Positions 13,930-20,068 of a stretch of 20,068 nucleotides of DNA are shown one piece after another. The number at the start of each line of letters is the position of its first letter. Position 1 is the stretch's first letter. The position numbers and the translations under genes are program-made. Below the pieces are notes generated by a model, which was not told the origin of the DNA, ran no database searches, and saw only the letters and a program-made list of their open reading frames with translations. Source of the DNA: Methanobacteriota archaeon (lineage in GTDB: Archaea; Halobacteriota; Methanocellia; Methanocellales; Methanocellaceae); assembly GCA_023436075.1 (NCBI GenBank), contig JAEZKS010000041.1, forward strand, positions 1-20,068, read 5' to 3'.

Positions 13930-15178
13930 AGGCACCATCGCCATCAAAGCAGTACTGGACTGTCTGATACTGTGACTTTAAGTGTACCACATCCTTTTTA
14001 ACCTTTTCGGGTTGCTCCCTGTCGATGATGACACGCCTGAAGAGTTTCGCGACCTCTTTCATGTCCCGCTCTTTCATGCCGATGCGGGTGAGCTCCTGTG
14101 TCCCGAGCCGCAGCCCCGAGGGGTTGTCGGTAGTGTGGACATCGTCCCACGGGAACAGGTTTTTATTAGTGATGATATTGGCTCTCTCAAGCTTCGCGGC
14201 CAGCACACTGCCGCCGCCGTTCTTCGATACGTCTACGGCAATCTGGTGAGATTCGGTATAGCCCAGATCCTTGCACAGCACGTTGAAGCCCATCTCATCC
14301 ATGTAGGCGCCCAGCGCCTTCGAGTTCTTCACGATCTGCCGGGCGTATGCCTTGCCGAATTTCTTCATCTCGGCCAGCGTGATGGCGAGCGCCGCCTTGT
14401 GGTGCAGGTGGAAGTTGCTGACCGTGCCGGGGAAGACCGCTTCGTCTACTACCTCTGCGTACTTCTTCTGGCACAGGATGATGCCGCCCTGCGGCCCGGG
14501 GAAGGTCTTGTGGGTGCTGCCAGTGACGATGTCTGCGCCTTCCCGCAGAGGGTCCTGGAACTGTCCGCCCGCAATCAGCCCGAGCACATGCGCACCGTCG
14601 TAGACGATGGATGCGCCGACTTCGTCGCAGACCTCCCGCGCCTCTTTCACCGGGTGCGGGAACAGGAACAGGCTGGCGCCGAACATGACCACTTTAGGCT
14701 TGACCTTCCTGATGTTCTTCACCATGAGGTCGACGTCGACATTCATTACGTTGTTATCAAAGGGATGAGTATAAATTTTAAGGCCTCTTATGCCGGCGGC
14801 CGAAAACCGCGCATGGCTGATGTGGCCGCCGCTCGGCACCGCGAGCGCAATGAGCTTGTCGCCCGGGTCGGCGAGCGCGAAAAACGCGGCGATGTTACAA
14901 TTGACGCCGGAGATCGGCTGCACGTTCACGTGCGGCGCATCGAACACCTGCTTTGCCAGCTCGATCGCCTTGCCCTCGATGACGTCCACGTACTTGCATC
15001 CCTGGTAAAAGCGGTGGCCGACCTGGCCTTCCGCATATCTGTGGCCCAGGTCCGACGACAGGACCTGTCTGACCATGGGGCTCGTCACGTTTTCGCTCGC
15101 AATCATCGGGAGGGAATTCTTAAAAAGCTCCTGGTTCCCCTCGACGGCATCGATAATGGCTTTTACATCCCGGCTCAA
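13901..15178 (-). CDS. glyA: Serine hydroxymethyltransferase
   Basis: A 425-residue PLP enzyme that interconverts serine and glycine with transfer of a one-carbon unit to a pterin. In methanogens this is expected to be tetrahydromethanopterin or sarcinapterin rather than folate; this is family knowledge, not seen here. PLP-binding Lys224 lies in TGSTHKTFPGPQGG, with YDGAHVLG before it. The N-terminal PMIASENVTSP and YAEGQVGHRFYQG and the C-terminal GLRLGTQELTRIGM complete the family signature at normal length. Translation starts at TTG 15178, supported by GAGGT (complement of 15185-15189) with 6-nt spacing. A minus-strand TTTAAAT (complement of 15222-15228) predicts a 21-nt leader. First gene of glyA-serB-coiled coil. 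Confidence 0.95.
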   Translation of the reverse strand: MSRDVKAIIDAVEGNQELFKNSLPMIASENVTSPMVRQVLSSDLGHRYAEGQVGHRFYQGCKYVDVIEGKAIELAKQVFDAPHVNVQPISGVNCNIAAFFALADPGDKLIALAVPSGGHISHARFSAAGIRGLKIYTHPFDNNVMNVDVDLMVKNIRKVKPKVVMFGASLFLFPHPVKEAREVCDEVGASIVYDGAHVLGLIAGGQFQDPLREGADIVTGSTHKTFPGPQGGIILCQKKYAEVVDEAVFPGTVSNFHLHHKAALAITLAEMKKFGKAYARQIVKNSKALGAYMDEMGFNVLCKDLGYTESHQIAVDVSKNGGGSVLAAKLERANIITNKNLFPWDDVHTTDNPSGLRLGTQELTRIGMKERDMKEVAKLFRRVIIDREQPEKVKKDVVHLKSQYQTVQYCFDGDGAYEFLLGRGK

Positions 15179-15231
15179 AGGTATACCTCGCTACCTACGA
15201 CATATGCTAAACGTTGTCAAGGATTTAAAGG

Positions 15232-15271
15232 TTTCGCGGAAACAAGTTTTCGCGGGTGCTGGTTTTCGCGG
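15232..15271. repeat. Three-copy 16-bp periodic TTTCGCGG repeat
   Basis: TTTCGCGG occurs at 15232, 15248 and 15264, exactly 16 bp apart, with unrelated filler between (AAACAAGT, GTGCTGGT). It lies just upstream of the glyA TATA element (15222-15228), so it could bind a regulator of the glyA operon, or it could be part of the hairpin-rich repeat beside it. Confidence 0.5.
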
Positions 15272-15278
15272 GGCTCCC

Positions 15279-15301
15279 GGGGCCTTTTCCAAAAAGGCCC
15301 C
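15279..15301. repeat. Hairpin repeat, unit 1
   Basis: A perfect 10-bp stem (GGGGCCTTTT / AAAAGGCCCC) with a 3-nt loop, followed by CCTGGGTCACGACATGTAAC. The same plan recurs at 15365-15391. With T and A runs inside the stem it could stop transcription from either side, but no + strand gene ends here. Confidence 0.6.
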
Positions 15302-15364
15302 CCTGGGTCACGACATGTAACAACACCGCTGAAAGCGTATAAGCTCAGTTTTTGAGGGGCACAC

Positions 15365-15391
15365 GGGGAACTTTTTCCTAAAAAGTTCCCC
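15365..15391. repeat. Hairpin repeat, unit 2
   Basis: A perfect 12-bp stem (GGGGAACTTTTT / AAAAAGTTCCCC) with a 3-nt loop, followed by TGACACATATAGGTACAAC. It shares the GGGG-n2-CTTTT..AAAAG-n2-CCCC plan and a similar right flank with unit 1, 86 bp to the left. The stem differs by compensating changes (CC/GG against AA/TT), so the structure is conserved rather than the sequence. Confidence 0.6.
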
Positions 15392-15555
15392 TGACACATA
15401 TAGGTACAACGGCAGGTTCCCCGTCCTTGCCCCATGCTCGCGCTCGGGCGCGACCGACGCGAAGGCATCCCTTGTTAACGACGCAAAGCCGGCCAGGAGA
15501 GCCGCGCAAATCCAGATTTAAGTTGAAAAATCTCTCCGGCGCTTCCTTCGCAAAA
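15392..15555. other. Intergenic stretch without recognised features
   Basis: This is the rest of the 442-bp gap between the divergent glyA and secreted zincin-like genes. It contains a G+C-rich part with CGCGCTCGGGCGCG (about 15438-15451) and then A/T-rich sequence leading to the next promoter. I found no reading frame with coding character and no RNA gene. Confidence 0.4.
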
Positions 15556-15557
15556 GG

Positions 15558-15590
15558 TTATAAAGTGTAATTACATAATTGTTATTACAA
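15558..15590 (+). promoter_or_regulatory. Promoter with palindromic TGTAAT operator-like sites
   Basis: TATA box TTATAAAG (15558-15565) is followed at once by the perfect 10-bp palindrome TGTAATTACA (15566-15575). A further ATTACAA (15584-15590) and TTGTAAG just after 15590 are additional half sites. The predicted transcription start is near 15587, so a protein bound here would block initiation. It controls the secreted gene at 15621. Confidence 0.6.
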
Positions 15591-15620
15591 TTTTGTAAGT
15601 AGCATGCCGGGGGCATCTTC

Positions 15621-16166
15621 ATGAACGGTCACACCATCAATATCAAGCGGTTTGCTATGATCGCAGCGCTGGTCGCGCTGCTATCGCTCATTGTGGTGAA
15701 CGCCGTCGCCCAGACCAACCCCGCCACGCCCGTGAACAGGGGCGCAGTCGTATATGGCGATGACAGCTTCAGAGGCAACGTGCAGCAGGCGCTGGACTAC
15801 CTCAAGGCCGAATACCCGGCAGACTACGCCAACGTGACCTTCTGGCTGGCCGAGATCCTTCCCACCGATACCTATACCAGGGTAAACTCCAGCGGCATCT
15901 GTTTCATCAATAGCGCCGACGCTGGCGCATCGTTCTACTGGCTTGCCGGAGTGCTTATCCATGAGGCGCAGCACGTAGCCGACGATAGTATATACTTCAT
16001 AGACCATCAGTACTCCGCCCAGGAGTCCGAACAGCGGGCGCTGACAGTCCAGGCCGCTTACCTCAGCTCGGTCAATGGCTGGACACAGGCGCAGACGGAC
16101 TCGTGGATCGACGGATGGCTGGAAAAAGAGTACTGGGAGACCATACCCGAGAAGTACAGCGCGTAG
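15621..16166 (+). CDS. Small secreted protein with HExxH zinc-protease motif
   Basis: A 181-residue protein with a clear signal peptide (1-31; basic ends around KR, hydrophobic MIAALVALLSLIVVNAVA). The mature part has His114-Glu-Ala-Gln-His118, an HExxH metal-binding motif, within VLIHEAQHVADD. Glu135 or Glu137 in SAQESEQRA lies about 20 residues later, the spacing expected for a third zinc ligand of gluzincin type. That arrangement suggests an extracellular minimal metalloprotease or a related zinc protein. The remaining sequence (VVYGDDSFRGNVQQALDYL, WLEKEYWETIPEKY) is not recognised. It could also be an inactive relative, since small families with HEAQH are poorly described. The start ATG 15621 follows a 34-nt predicted leader containing GGGGG. 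Confidence 0.75.
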   Translation: MNGHTINIKRFAMIAALVALLSLIVVNAVAQTNPATPVNRGAVVYGDDSFRGNVQQALDYLKAEYPADYANVTFWLAEILPTDTYTRVNSSGICFINSADAGASFYWLAGVLIHEAQHVADDSIYFIDHQYSAQESEQRALTVQAAYLSSVNGWTQAQTDSWIDGWLEKEYWETIPEKYSA

Positions 16167-16177
16167 GGTTAATCTGT

Positions 16178-17098
16178 TTACTCCTTTCTCAGAGGCATGA
16201 AGATCAACGCCCCGGCTAAGCCAATCGACAGAATGATCATGAAGATTCCCGCAGATGACGCGGGCGTTGCCGATGCATGGACCGGTGTCGTCATTGGCGA
16301 AGGCGAAGGTGTGGACATTGGCGACGGATCAATGAACGCCACCGGTCCGAACTGAGGATAATACTGCATGACAATTTCCTTATTTACGAGACCTGTGCCG
16401 ATATCCACGGTGGTGTTTTCGGTGATGATACTGCCCGAAGGTACCATTGCTTCTGTTTTTATCAAGTACTGGCCCGGTGCAAGGTGCTTGAACGAATAGT
16501 TGCCCATTGACTTCTGTGGGTTTCCTGTGATTTTGACCATCTGCCCGTCCTGCCAGATGGAGACGTTTGCATAATAGACCTGCTTCATATGTGGCCCGTT
16601 CCAGATCTCGCCGGCGATGGCCCCGCGGTACGAAACCTGTTCCTGCGAGAGCGAGGCATCGAAATCTTCGATGACAATAGTAATCGAATAGGGCGAGTAT
16701 ACAGTCTTGTTATTAACAGGAACGCTGGCATTAATATGGACGCTGGCAGTGCCGTTGTACCCCCGCTTCCCGGCGGTCAGCTCGTAATCGCCCGGAAAAA
16801 GCAGGCCGAACAGGAACCATCCCTTTTTATAGTCATCGAGGCCCGTGGCTTGAGGGTTCGTTATGCCATGAAGAATGCTTTCATTCGGCTGCCACATCCG
16901 GCCGTCCTGCCATAAGGTCACGATGGCGTCCGGGACCGGCTGGCCGTACTCGTCCTGCACGTACCCGGTTATGGAGTCGTAGGGGATGCCTCCGAAGCAG
17001 CAGCTGGCGAGCAACATAAAGCTAAAAAGACGATGCAGGCGAAGAGCATCACCCGGACAGACAACCCTGTGTTCAACTATGTCACCAATAATATCCAT
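16178..17098 (-). CDS. Envelope protein with two carboxypeptidase-regulatory-like domains
   Basis: A 306-residue surface protein. An unusually long N-terminal region ends in a hydrophobic segment FSFMLLASCC with a lipobox-like LASC (Cys33). Two beta-sandwich domains of carboxypeptidase-regulatory type follow. The first is about 41-125 (ITGYVQDEYGQPVPDAIVTLWQDG, ending in LLFPGDYELTAGKRGY); the second is about 155-245 (AIAGEIWNGP, VSIWQDGQM, FKHLAPGQYLIKTEA). A Ser/Thr/Pro stalk leads to a C-terminal membrane helix (AGIFMIILSIGLAGALIF) and a basic tail. ATG 17110 is also in frame. ATG 17098 fits better with transcription from about 17102, although the better-looking TATA (17111-17119) would put it later. 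A surface binding role is inferred; ligand unknown. Confidence 0.72.
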   Translation of the reverse strand: MDIIGDIVEHRVVCPGDALRLHRLFSFMLLASCCFGGIPYDSITGYVQDEYGQPVPDAIVTLWQDGRMWQPNESILHGITNPQATGLDDYKKGWFLFGLLFPGDYELTAGKRGYNGTASVHINASVPVNNKTVYSPYSITIVIEDFDASLSQEQVSYRGAIAGEIWNGPHMKQVYYANVSIWQDGQMVKITGNPQKSMGNYSFKHLAPGQYLIKTEAMVPSGSIITENTTVDIGTGLVNKEIVMQYYPQFGPVAFIDPSPMSTPSPSPMTTPVHASATPASSAGIFMIILSIGLAGALIFMPLRKE

Positions 17099-17116
17099 TC
17101 GTCTGAGCATCTTTAA

Positions 17117-17139
17117 AGGTTATGTCATAATCGATTAAT
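17117..17139 (-). promoter_or_regulatory. Shared 23-bp upstream motif, copy 1
   Basis: On the minus strand ATTAATCGATT-ATGACATAACCT ends just before the envelope gene at 16178-17098. It matches 21 of 23 bases of the motif at 17838-17860, before the next minus-strand membrane gene. It contains the palindrome AATCGATT. Either a common regulator site or a promoter duplicated with a gene copy would explain it. Confidence 0.6.
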
Positions 17140-17140
17140 G

Positions 17141-17248
17141 TCACGCAGATTTCTGCTCTCGCGATCTTAACGCCGCCCGCGCCAGCCAGCCTCCGGTGAC
17201 AGAGACGATTGTAGGCAGCAAGCCCATTATATTGAAGTCACATACCAT
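17141..17248 (-). pseudogene. Possible small membrane-protein remnant
   Basis: A 35-codon minus-strand frame begins at ATG 17248 and ends at 17141. Its central part, IMGLLPTIVSVTGGWLARAA, reads like a membrane helix followed by a basic tail (LRSREQKSA). It resembles in style, not closely in sequence, the end of the 170-residue membrane protein just upstream. It has no visible ribosome-binding site and sits in the gap between two envelope genes, so it may be the end of a decayed duplicate or a chance frame. Confidence 0.3.
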
Positions 17249-17294
17249 TTTTCGGTCTTTTCATCAGCGGACCGGGAATCTCTGCATCCGTGAA

Positions 17295-17807
17295 TCAGGC
17301 GGACCGCAGGGAGATTACGGCTATCGCACGGATGACATGCCCGGAAAGTCCAGCTATAAGTCCGCCCACGCCGACTGTCAGCACGCTGATCATTACGTAT
17401 CCCAAGAACACGAGATCGCCGGAACCGAATGTCTCCTGGTCAAGGACTCCAGAGATGACGTTTGCTATCGTCAGGCACCAGAAGACGACCCAGAACAGGA
17501 CGATCGGCGTGCTTCCGGCAAGGGCGGATGCCGCGAAAATGTCCTGCCATCGTTCCCGGTACTGTGCAGAGACCAGCGCGGTAATCGCGCCGGCGACGAT
17601 CATCAGCACTAAGAACCCGATGGTAATCAGCATCAGCAGCCCGATGGCACCGATACCGTCACTGTTATCGGATTCAATGTCGGTTATCTCCTGATATTCA
17701 CGGCTGGCCTGATCATCCATTAACGACAGGTAATAACACCCGCCGATGGCCAGGAGGAAGCATACGAAGCCAATGATCAGCGCCCGCGTCATGAGCCCGT
17801 GATCCAT
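17295..17807 (-). CDS. Four-helix membrane protein of unknown function
   Basis: A 170-residue integral membrane protein. Helices are at about 9-28 (LIIGFVCFLLAIGGCYYLSL), 52-80, 98-121 (IVLFWVVFWCLTIANVISGVL) and 130-155. A hydrophilic acidic loop after helix 1 (DDQASREYQEITDIESDNSD) would lie outside if the N terminus is inside. I do not recognise a family. A minus-strand TATA box (CCTATATC, complement of 17833-17840) lies 26 bp from ATG 17807, predicting a nearly leaderless mRNA. It shares the 23-bp upstream motif with the envelope gene at 16178-17098, so the two may be co-regulated. Confidence 0.75.
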   Translation of the reverse strand: MDHGLMTRALIIGFVCFLLAIGGCYYLSLMDDQASREYQEITDIESDNSDGIGAIGLLMLITIGFLVLMIVAGAITALVSAQYRERWQDIFAASALAGSTPIVLFWVVFWCLTIANVISGVLDQETFGSGDLVFLGYVMISVLTVGVGGLIAGLSGHVIRAIAVISLRSA

Positions 17808-17837
17808 GGAAAGTAAAAATGCCAGCGACCTTGATAT

Positions 17838-17860
17838 AGGTTATCTCAGAATCGATTAAT
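17838..17860 (-). promoter_or_regulatory. Shared 23-bp upstream motif, copy 2
   Basis: On the minus strand ATTAATCGATT-CTGAGATAACCT overlaps the left edge of the TATA element of the 170-residue membrane protein gene. It is in the position of an archaeal BRE/activator site. It differs from copy 1 (17117-17139) at two bases only. Confidence 0.6.
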
Positions 17861-17913
17861 CGCAAGACGCTACCGTCATCGTGTTTATATAGTTGCAAGA
17901 TAATCAGGTGCCG

Positions 17914-18801
17914 ATGGCTTCTGCGACGTCTGGTATCACAGCCATGACAAAAATCGCCCGGAAGGTCAGGGATGTTTCAGACCTCGTGAGGACTGAGCTT
18001 CCTGTAGCCGCCGGCATCTGCGTGGTCGCAGGCCAGCTGCTTGCGCTGGGCCGCCTGCCATCGCCGACTGACGCGCTGCTCGGCTTCCTCACCGGATTTT
18101 TCATCTCCGGCGCGCTGATGATCACCAATGACTACTTCGACCTGGAGGTGGACAGGGTCAACCACCCCGGCAGGCCACTGCCGTCGGGCCACATAACGGT
18201 GCCCGAACTGGTCATTCTGACGGTCTTATTCACGATCGCGGGACTGGCTGCCGCCGCATTGCTGGGCCCGCTGATGCTCGCCATCGGGGCGGTTCTCTGG
18301 GTTTTAGGCATCCTGTACAACTGGAAGCTCAAGGAAACCGGGCTCCCTGGGAACGCGATCGTGGCCCTGTCAGTGGCTGCGACGTTCGTCAGCGGAGGAA
18401 TCTCCGTCGGCCAGAGTTCGAACGGCGTCGTCTGGCTGTTCGGCGCCCTCGCATTCATCTTCGACTTCGCCGAGGAGATCGCGGCAGGGGCCATGGACGT
18501 CGAAGGTGACAAGCTGCGGTCGGCTCGGACGCTGGCAGTGATGCACGGAAGAGCGTTTGCTTTGCGGGTTTCCGGCCTGCTCTATGCCGTTTTTATAGTC
18601 ATGAGCTTTCTGCCGTACGTGCTCGGCTGGCTCGGAGCGGCTTATCTGGCTCTCGTTAGTATAACCAACGCGCTGGTCGCGTATCTTGTATACCTGTTGC
18701 TAAAAAGTGAAAACCCTCAGGATGGCAGGAAAAGATTGCGCCAGCTTTACCTGACACTGGTTGTTTTTGTAGTCGCGTTCATAGCGGTCAGGCTGTTATA
18801 G
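17914..18801 (+). CDS. UbiA-family prenyltransferase, probably digeranylgeranylglyceryl phosphate synthase
   Basis: A 295-residue integral membrane enzyme of the UbiA superfamily. It would transfer a geranylgeranyl group to geranylgeranylglyceryl phosphate, making the second ether bond of archaeal lipids. The first Asp-rich motif is N72-D73-YF-D76-LEV-D80 in TNDYFDLEVDRVNHPGRPLPSG; the second is D195-VEG-D199 after FDFAEEIAAGAM. Both bind Mg2+-diphosphate in the family. About eight or nine membrane helices. Upstream TTG 17893 and GTG 17908 are in frame. ATG 17914 fits a TATA box (TTTATATAG, 17884-17892) about 26 bp away, giving a leaderless mRNA. Other archaeal UbiA paralogues use different acceptors, so the DGGGP assignment is probable rather than certain. 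Confidence 0.82.
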   Translation: MASATSGITAMTKIARKVRDVSDLVRTELPVAAGICVVAGQLLALGRLPSPTDALLGFLTGFFISGALMITNDYFDLEVDRVNHPGRPLPSGHITVPELVILTVLFTIAGLAAAALLGPLMLAIGAVLWVLGILYNWKLKETGLPGNAIVALSVAATFVSGGISVGQSSNGVVWLFGALAFIFDFAEEIAAGAMDVEGDKLRSARTLAVMHGRAFALRVSGLLYAVFIVMSFLPYVLGWLGAAYLALVSITNALVAYLVYLLLKSENPQDGRKRLRQLYLTLVVFVVAFIAVRLL

Positions 18802-18847
18802 ATATAGCACATTCACTTCACGGTCGGCAGACGGCCGTTAATACGAA

Positions 18848-18865
18848 CGACCGTCGTTGCGGTCG
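18848..18865 (+). terminator. Stem-loop after the UbiA gene
   Basis: CGACCG-n6-CGGTCG is a perfect 6-bp stem. An overlapping alternative pairs CGGCCGTT (18832-18839) with AACGACCG (18846-18853, one mismatch). It is about 47 bp past the UbiA stop and 60 bp before the next start, with no T-run, so termination is uncertain. Confidence 0.35.
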
Positions 18866-18925
18866 CACGCGCGATTAACGGATTATGCCATAAACATTAT
18901 AATATTTGCAGAAAAATGTCAATTG

Positions 18926-19471
18926 ATGGATAAGAGAGCGGTTCTCGGGCTCGTAATACTGGTCGCCATAGTCATCGCTGGTTTTGCGATGCTATACCAG
19001 GGGAATCAGAAAGACTCAACGCTCCTTAACTTCTCGGCGGAGAACGTCTATCTCAACTTCCGAAACGGTACCCCGTCACAGATATTCCTGGTCGATTCCA
19101 ATGCTACGTTCGGCACCTTTGCCGCGGACCATATTGATCCGTGGGATTGGCGGAACGGAAGCAATGGCAGTAAAGATGCTGATCAGGGAGATCGATTCGT
19201 TAGCATTAACGGGACCATACGAAACGATTACGACCAGCGGCTCTATATCGCCCTTGACGCCAACGTTTATGATAAAAAGGAAGACAAGATCGGAACCCTC
19301 CTGCGTTCGAGCAACCGGCCTGAGTTCGATGCCGCGTGGATGGGCCTTGATGCCAGCGATTCGGGCAATTTCCACCTGCTGTTCAAATTAGATAAACAAT
19401 ATACGCCCGAAGATATCGGGCGCTACGAGGTATTCCTGGCCTGGCAGCCGAACCCGACCCCTATACCGTAA
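18926..19471 (+). CDS. N-terminally anchored extracellular protein, FxLYD-like fold possible
   Basis: A 181-residue protein with a single N-terminal membrane anchor (residues 4-25, AVLGLVILVAIVIAGFAMLY). The extracellular part is rich in Asn-x-Ser/Thr sites (for example NGT, NGS). The C-terminal half (FVSINGTIRNDYDQRLYIALDANVYDKKEDKIGT, then DSGNFHLLFKLD and YEVFLAWQPN) resembles an FxLYD/late-embryogenesis-type beta sandwich, by pattern only. The frame could be read from 18857, but ATG 18926 lies 26 bp after a TATA box (CATTATAATAT, 18895-18905), so it is taken as a leaderless start. Function unknown. Confidence 0.75.
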   Translation: MDKRAVLGLVILVAIVIAGFAMLYQGNQKDSTLLNFSAENVYLNFRNGTPSQIFLVDSNATFGTFAADHIDPWDWRNGSNGSKDADQGDRFVSINGTIRNDYDQRLYIALDANVYDKKEDKIGTLLRSSNRPEFDAAWMGLDASDSGNFHLLFKLDKQYTPEDIGRYEVFLAWQPNPTPIP

Positions 19472-19581
19472 ACCGATATCTTAAAAGGAATGACAAAGCA
19501 GCAGCCAACAGTAAATAATTCAATGATTATGACACAATATTTTTATAGCCTGCAGTAAGAAGGACGAGACGAAGGGTTCGC

Positions 19582-20013
19582 ATGGCAAAGGATAAGTCAT
19601 TGAAAACGGGCAAGATGAGCCTGTTAGGTATCATCGTCACCGGCTTTATCATCGGTATCTTACTGTTTGCGACAGCGTATGTTCTCTATGGCTGGTTCTG
19701 GGCAGGCAATAGTGCGCACCAGCACCTCCGCACTGATGTCAGCCGGATCAACGACTCGTTCATCTGTGTCGAGACCATCGTCGGGGTCGATTTCGGCAGC
19801 AAACTCCTCGACAGCACGGCCCCAGGCTGGGGCTGCTATAATGTCTCGACCAACGATAGTGAAGTGTCCAACTATGTGGACGCTGGCAGCGACATCTGCA
19901 GCTCGAAGGCCGGGTCACGCCAATACTTTGAGGTGCCATTCAACACCACCATCGTAGTCCGGGGAAATTTCCAGGATAACACATATGTGGTTGCCTGGAC
20001 TGGTGTAATCTGA
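19582..20013 (+). CDS. Small membrane-anchored extracellular protein
   Basis: A 143-residue protein. A basic N terminus (KDKSLKTGK) precedes one membrane helix (about 13-38, LLGIIVTGFIIGILLFATAYVLYG). The outside domain contains three cysteines in WGCYNVS, SDICSSKAGS and FICVETI, and several N-glycosylation-type sites (NDS, NVS, NTT). It ends TTIVVRGNFQDNTYVVAWTGVI. No family recognised. ATG 19582 has a TATA element (TTTTTATAG, 19539-19547) about 40 bp upstream, giving a short leader. It follows the anchored protein at 18926 by 110 bp on the same strand but appears to have its own promoter. Confidence 0.68.
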   Translation: MAKDKSLKTGKMSLLGIIVTGFIIGILLFATAYVLYGWFWAGNSAHQHLRTDVSRINDSFICVETIVGVDFGSKLLDSTAPGWGCYNVSTNDSEVSNYVDAGSDICSSKAGSRQYFEVPFNTTIVVRGNFQDNTYVVAWTGVI

Positions 20014-20035
20014 GGCGGACTGAAATAAGAAAAGT

Positions 20036-20064
20036 CGAGGATCAGGACTTGGTGCTGATCCTCG
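20036..20064 (+). terminator. Strong hairpin after the last gene
   Basis: A perfect 10-bp stem (CGAGGATCAG / CTGATCCTCG) with a 9-nt loop lies 22 bp past the stop at 20013. The window ends 4 bp later, so a following T-run cannot be checked. Confidence 0.6.
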
Positions 20065-20068
20065 GCGG

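Noticed and set aside
15232..15271. CRISPR-like repeat
   Set aside because: Units are only 8 bp with 8-bp filler and three copies, and no cas gene is present.
13982..15355. Long + strand frame (457 codons) antisense to glyA
   Set aside because: It mirrors the glyA coding sequence, whose PLP motif and full-length family match are clear. The antisense translation has no domain and is a codon-bias shadow of G+C-rich DNA.

Overview
The window looks like chromosomal DNA of a methanogenic archaeon. Gene content fits the Methanomicrobia, most likely a Methanocella-type organism; that placement is inferred from content, not from a search. The signs are a UbiA-family prenyltransferase of the archaeal ether-lipid type, a DUF373 membrane protein, an archaeal glyA-serB-coiled-coil (COG1340) cluster, a CxxC-x17-CxxC mini-protein, AN1-rhomboid and PrsW intramembrane proteases, and TATA boxes about 25 bp before many starts with little or no 5' leader. 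No rRNA, tRNA, CRISPR array, insertion sequence or phage gene was seen.

Left part (1-5,800): a low-complexity CTCTG-rich edge and a start-less fragment of a membrane protein lead into an AN1-zinc-finger rhomboid protease and a cytoplasmic sulfite-oxidase-fold molybdopterin protein, both on the + strand. Converging on them are a MgtC/DUF4010 membrane protein, a 58-residue zinc-ribbon protein and a one-gene ABC exporter.

Middle part (5,800-12,400): a PrsW-like protease with a C-terminal zinc ribbon, a two-gene set (unknown protein plus phosphoribosyltransferase), a small charged protein, and a TetR regulator. The regulator is followed by 636 bp without a protein gene. This stretch holds five candidate TetR operators, four of them in two direct copies of a 92-bp operator/TATA module. 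Next come a DUF373 protein and a secreted protein with Ig-like and PKD-like regions.

Right part (12,400-20,068): an overlapping operon glyA-serB-coiled coil supplies serine and then glycine plus a C1 unit. It is followed by a 442-bp intergenic stretch with hairpin repeats, a small secreted protein with an HEAQH zinc-protease motif behind a palindromic operator-like element, and a group of cell-envelope proteins of unknown function. Two of those share a 23-bp upstream motif. A UbiA prenyltransferase (probably DGGGP synthase) and two more anchored extracellular proteins close the window.

The most unusual parts are the duplicated TetR operator modules with no visible target gene, the zinc-module/intramembrane-protease theme (three zinc-binding genes in the first 7 kb), and the promoter motif shared by two envelope genes.
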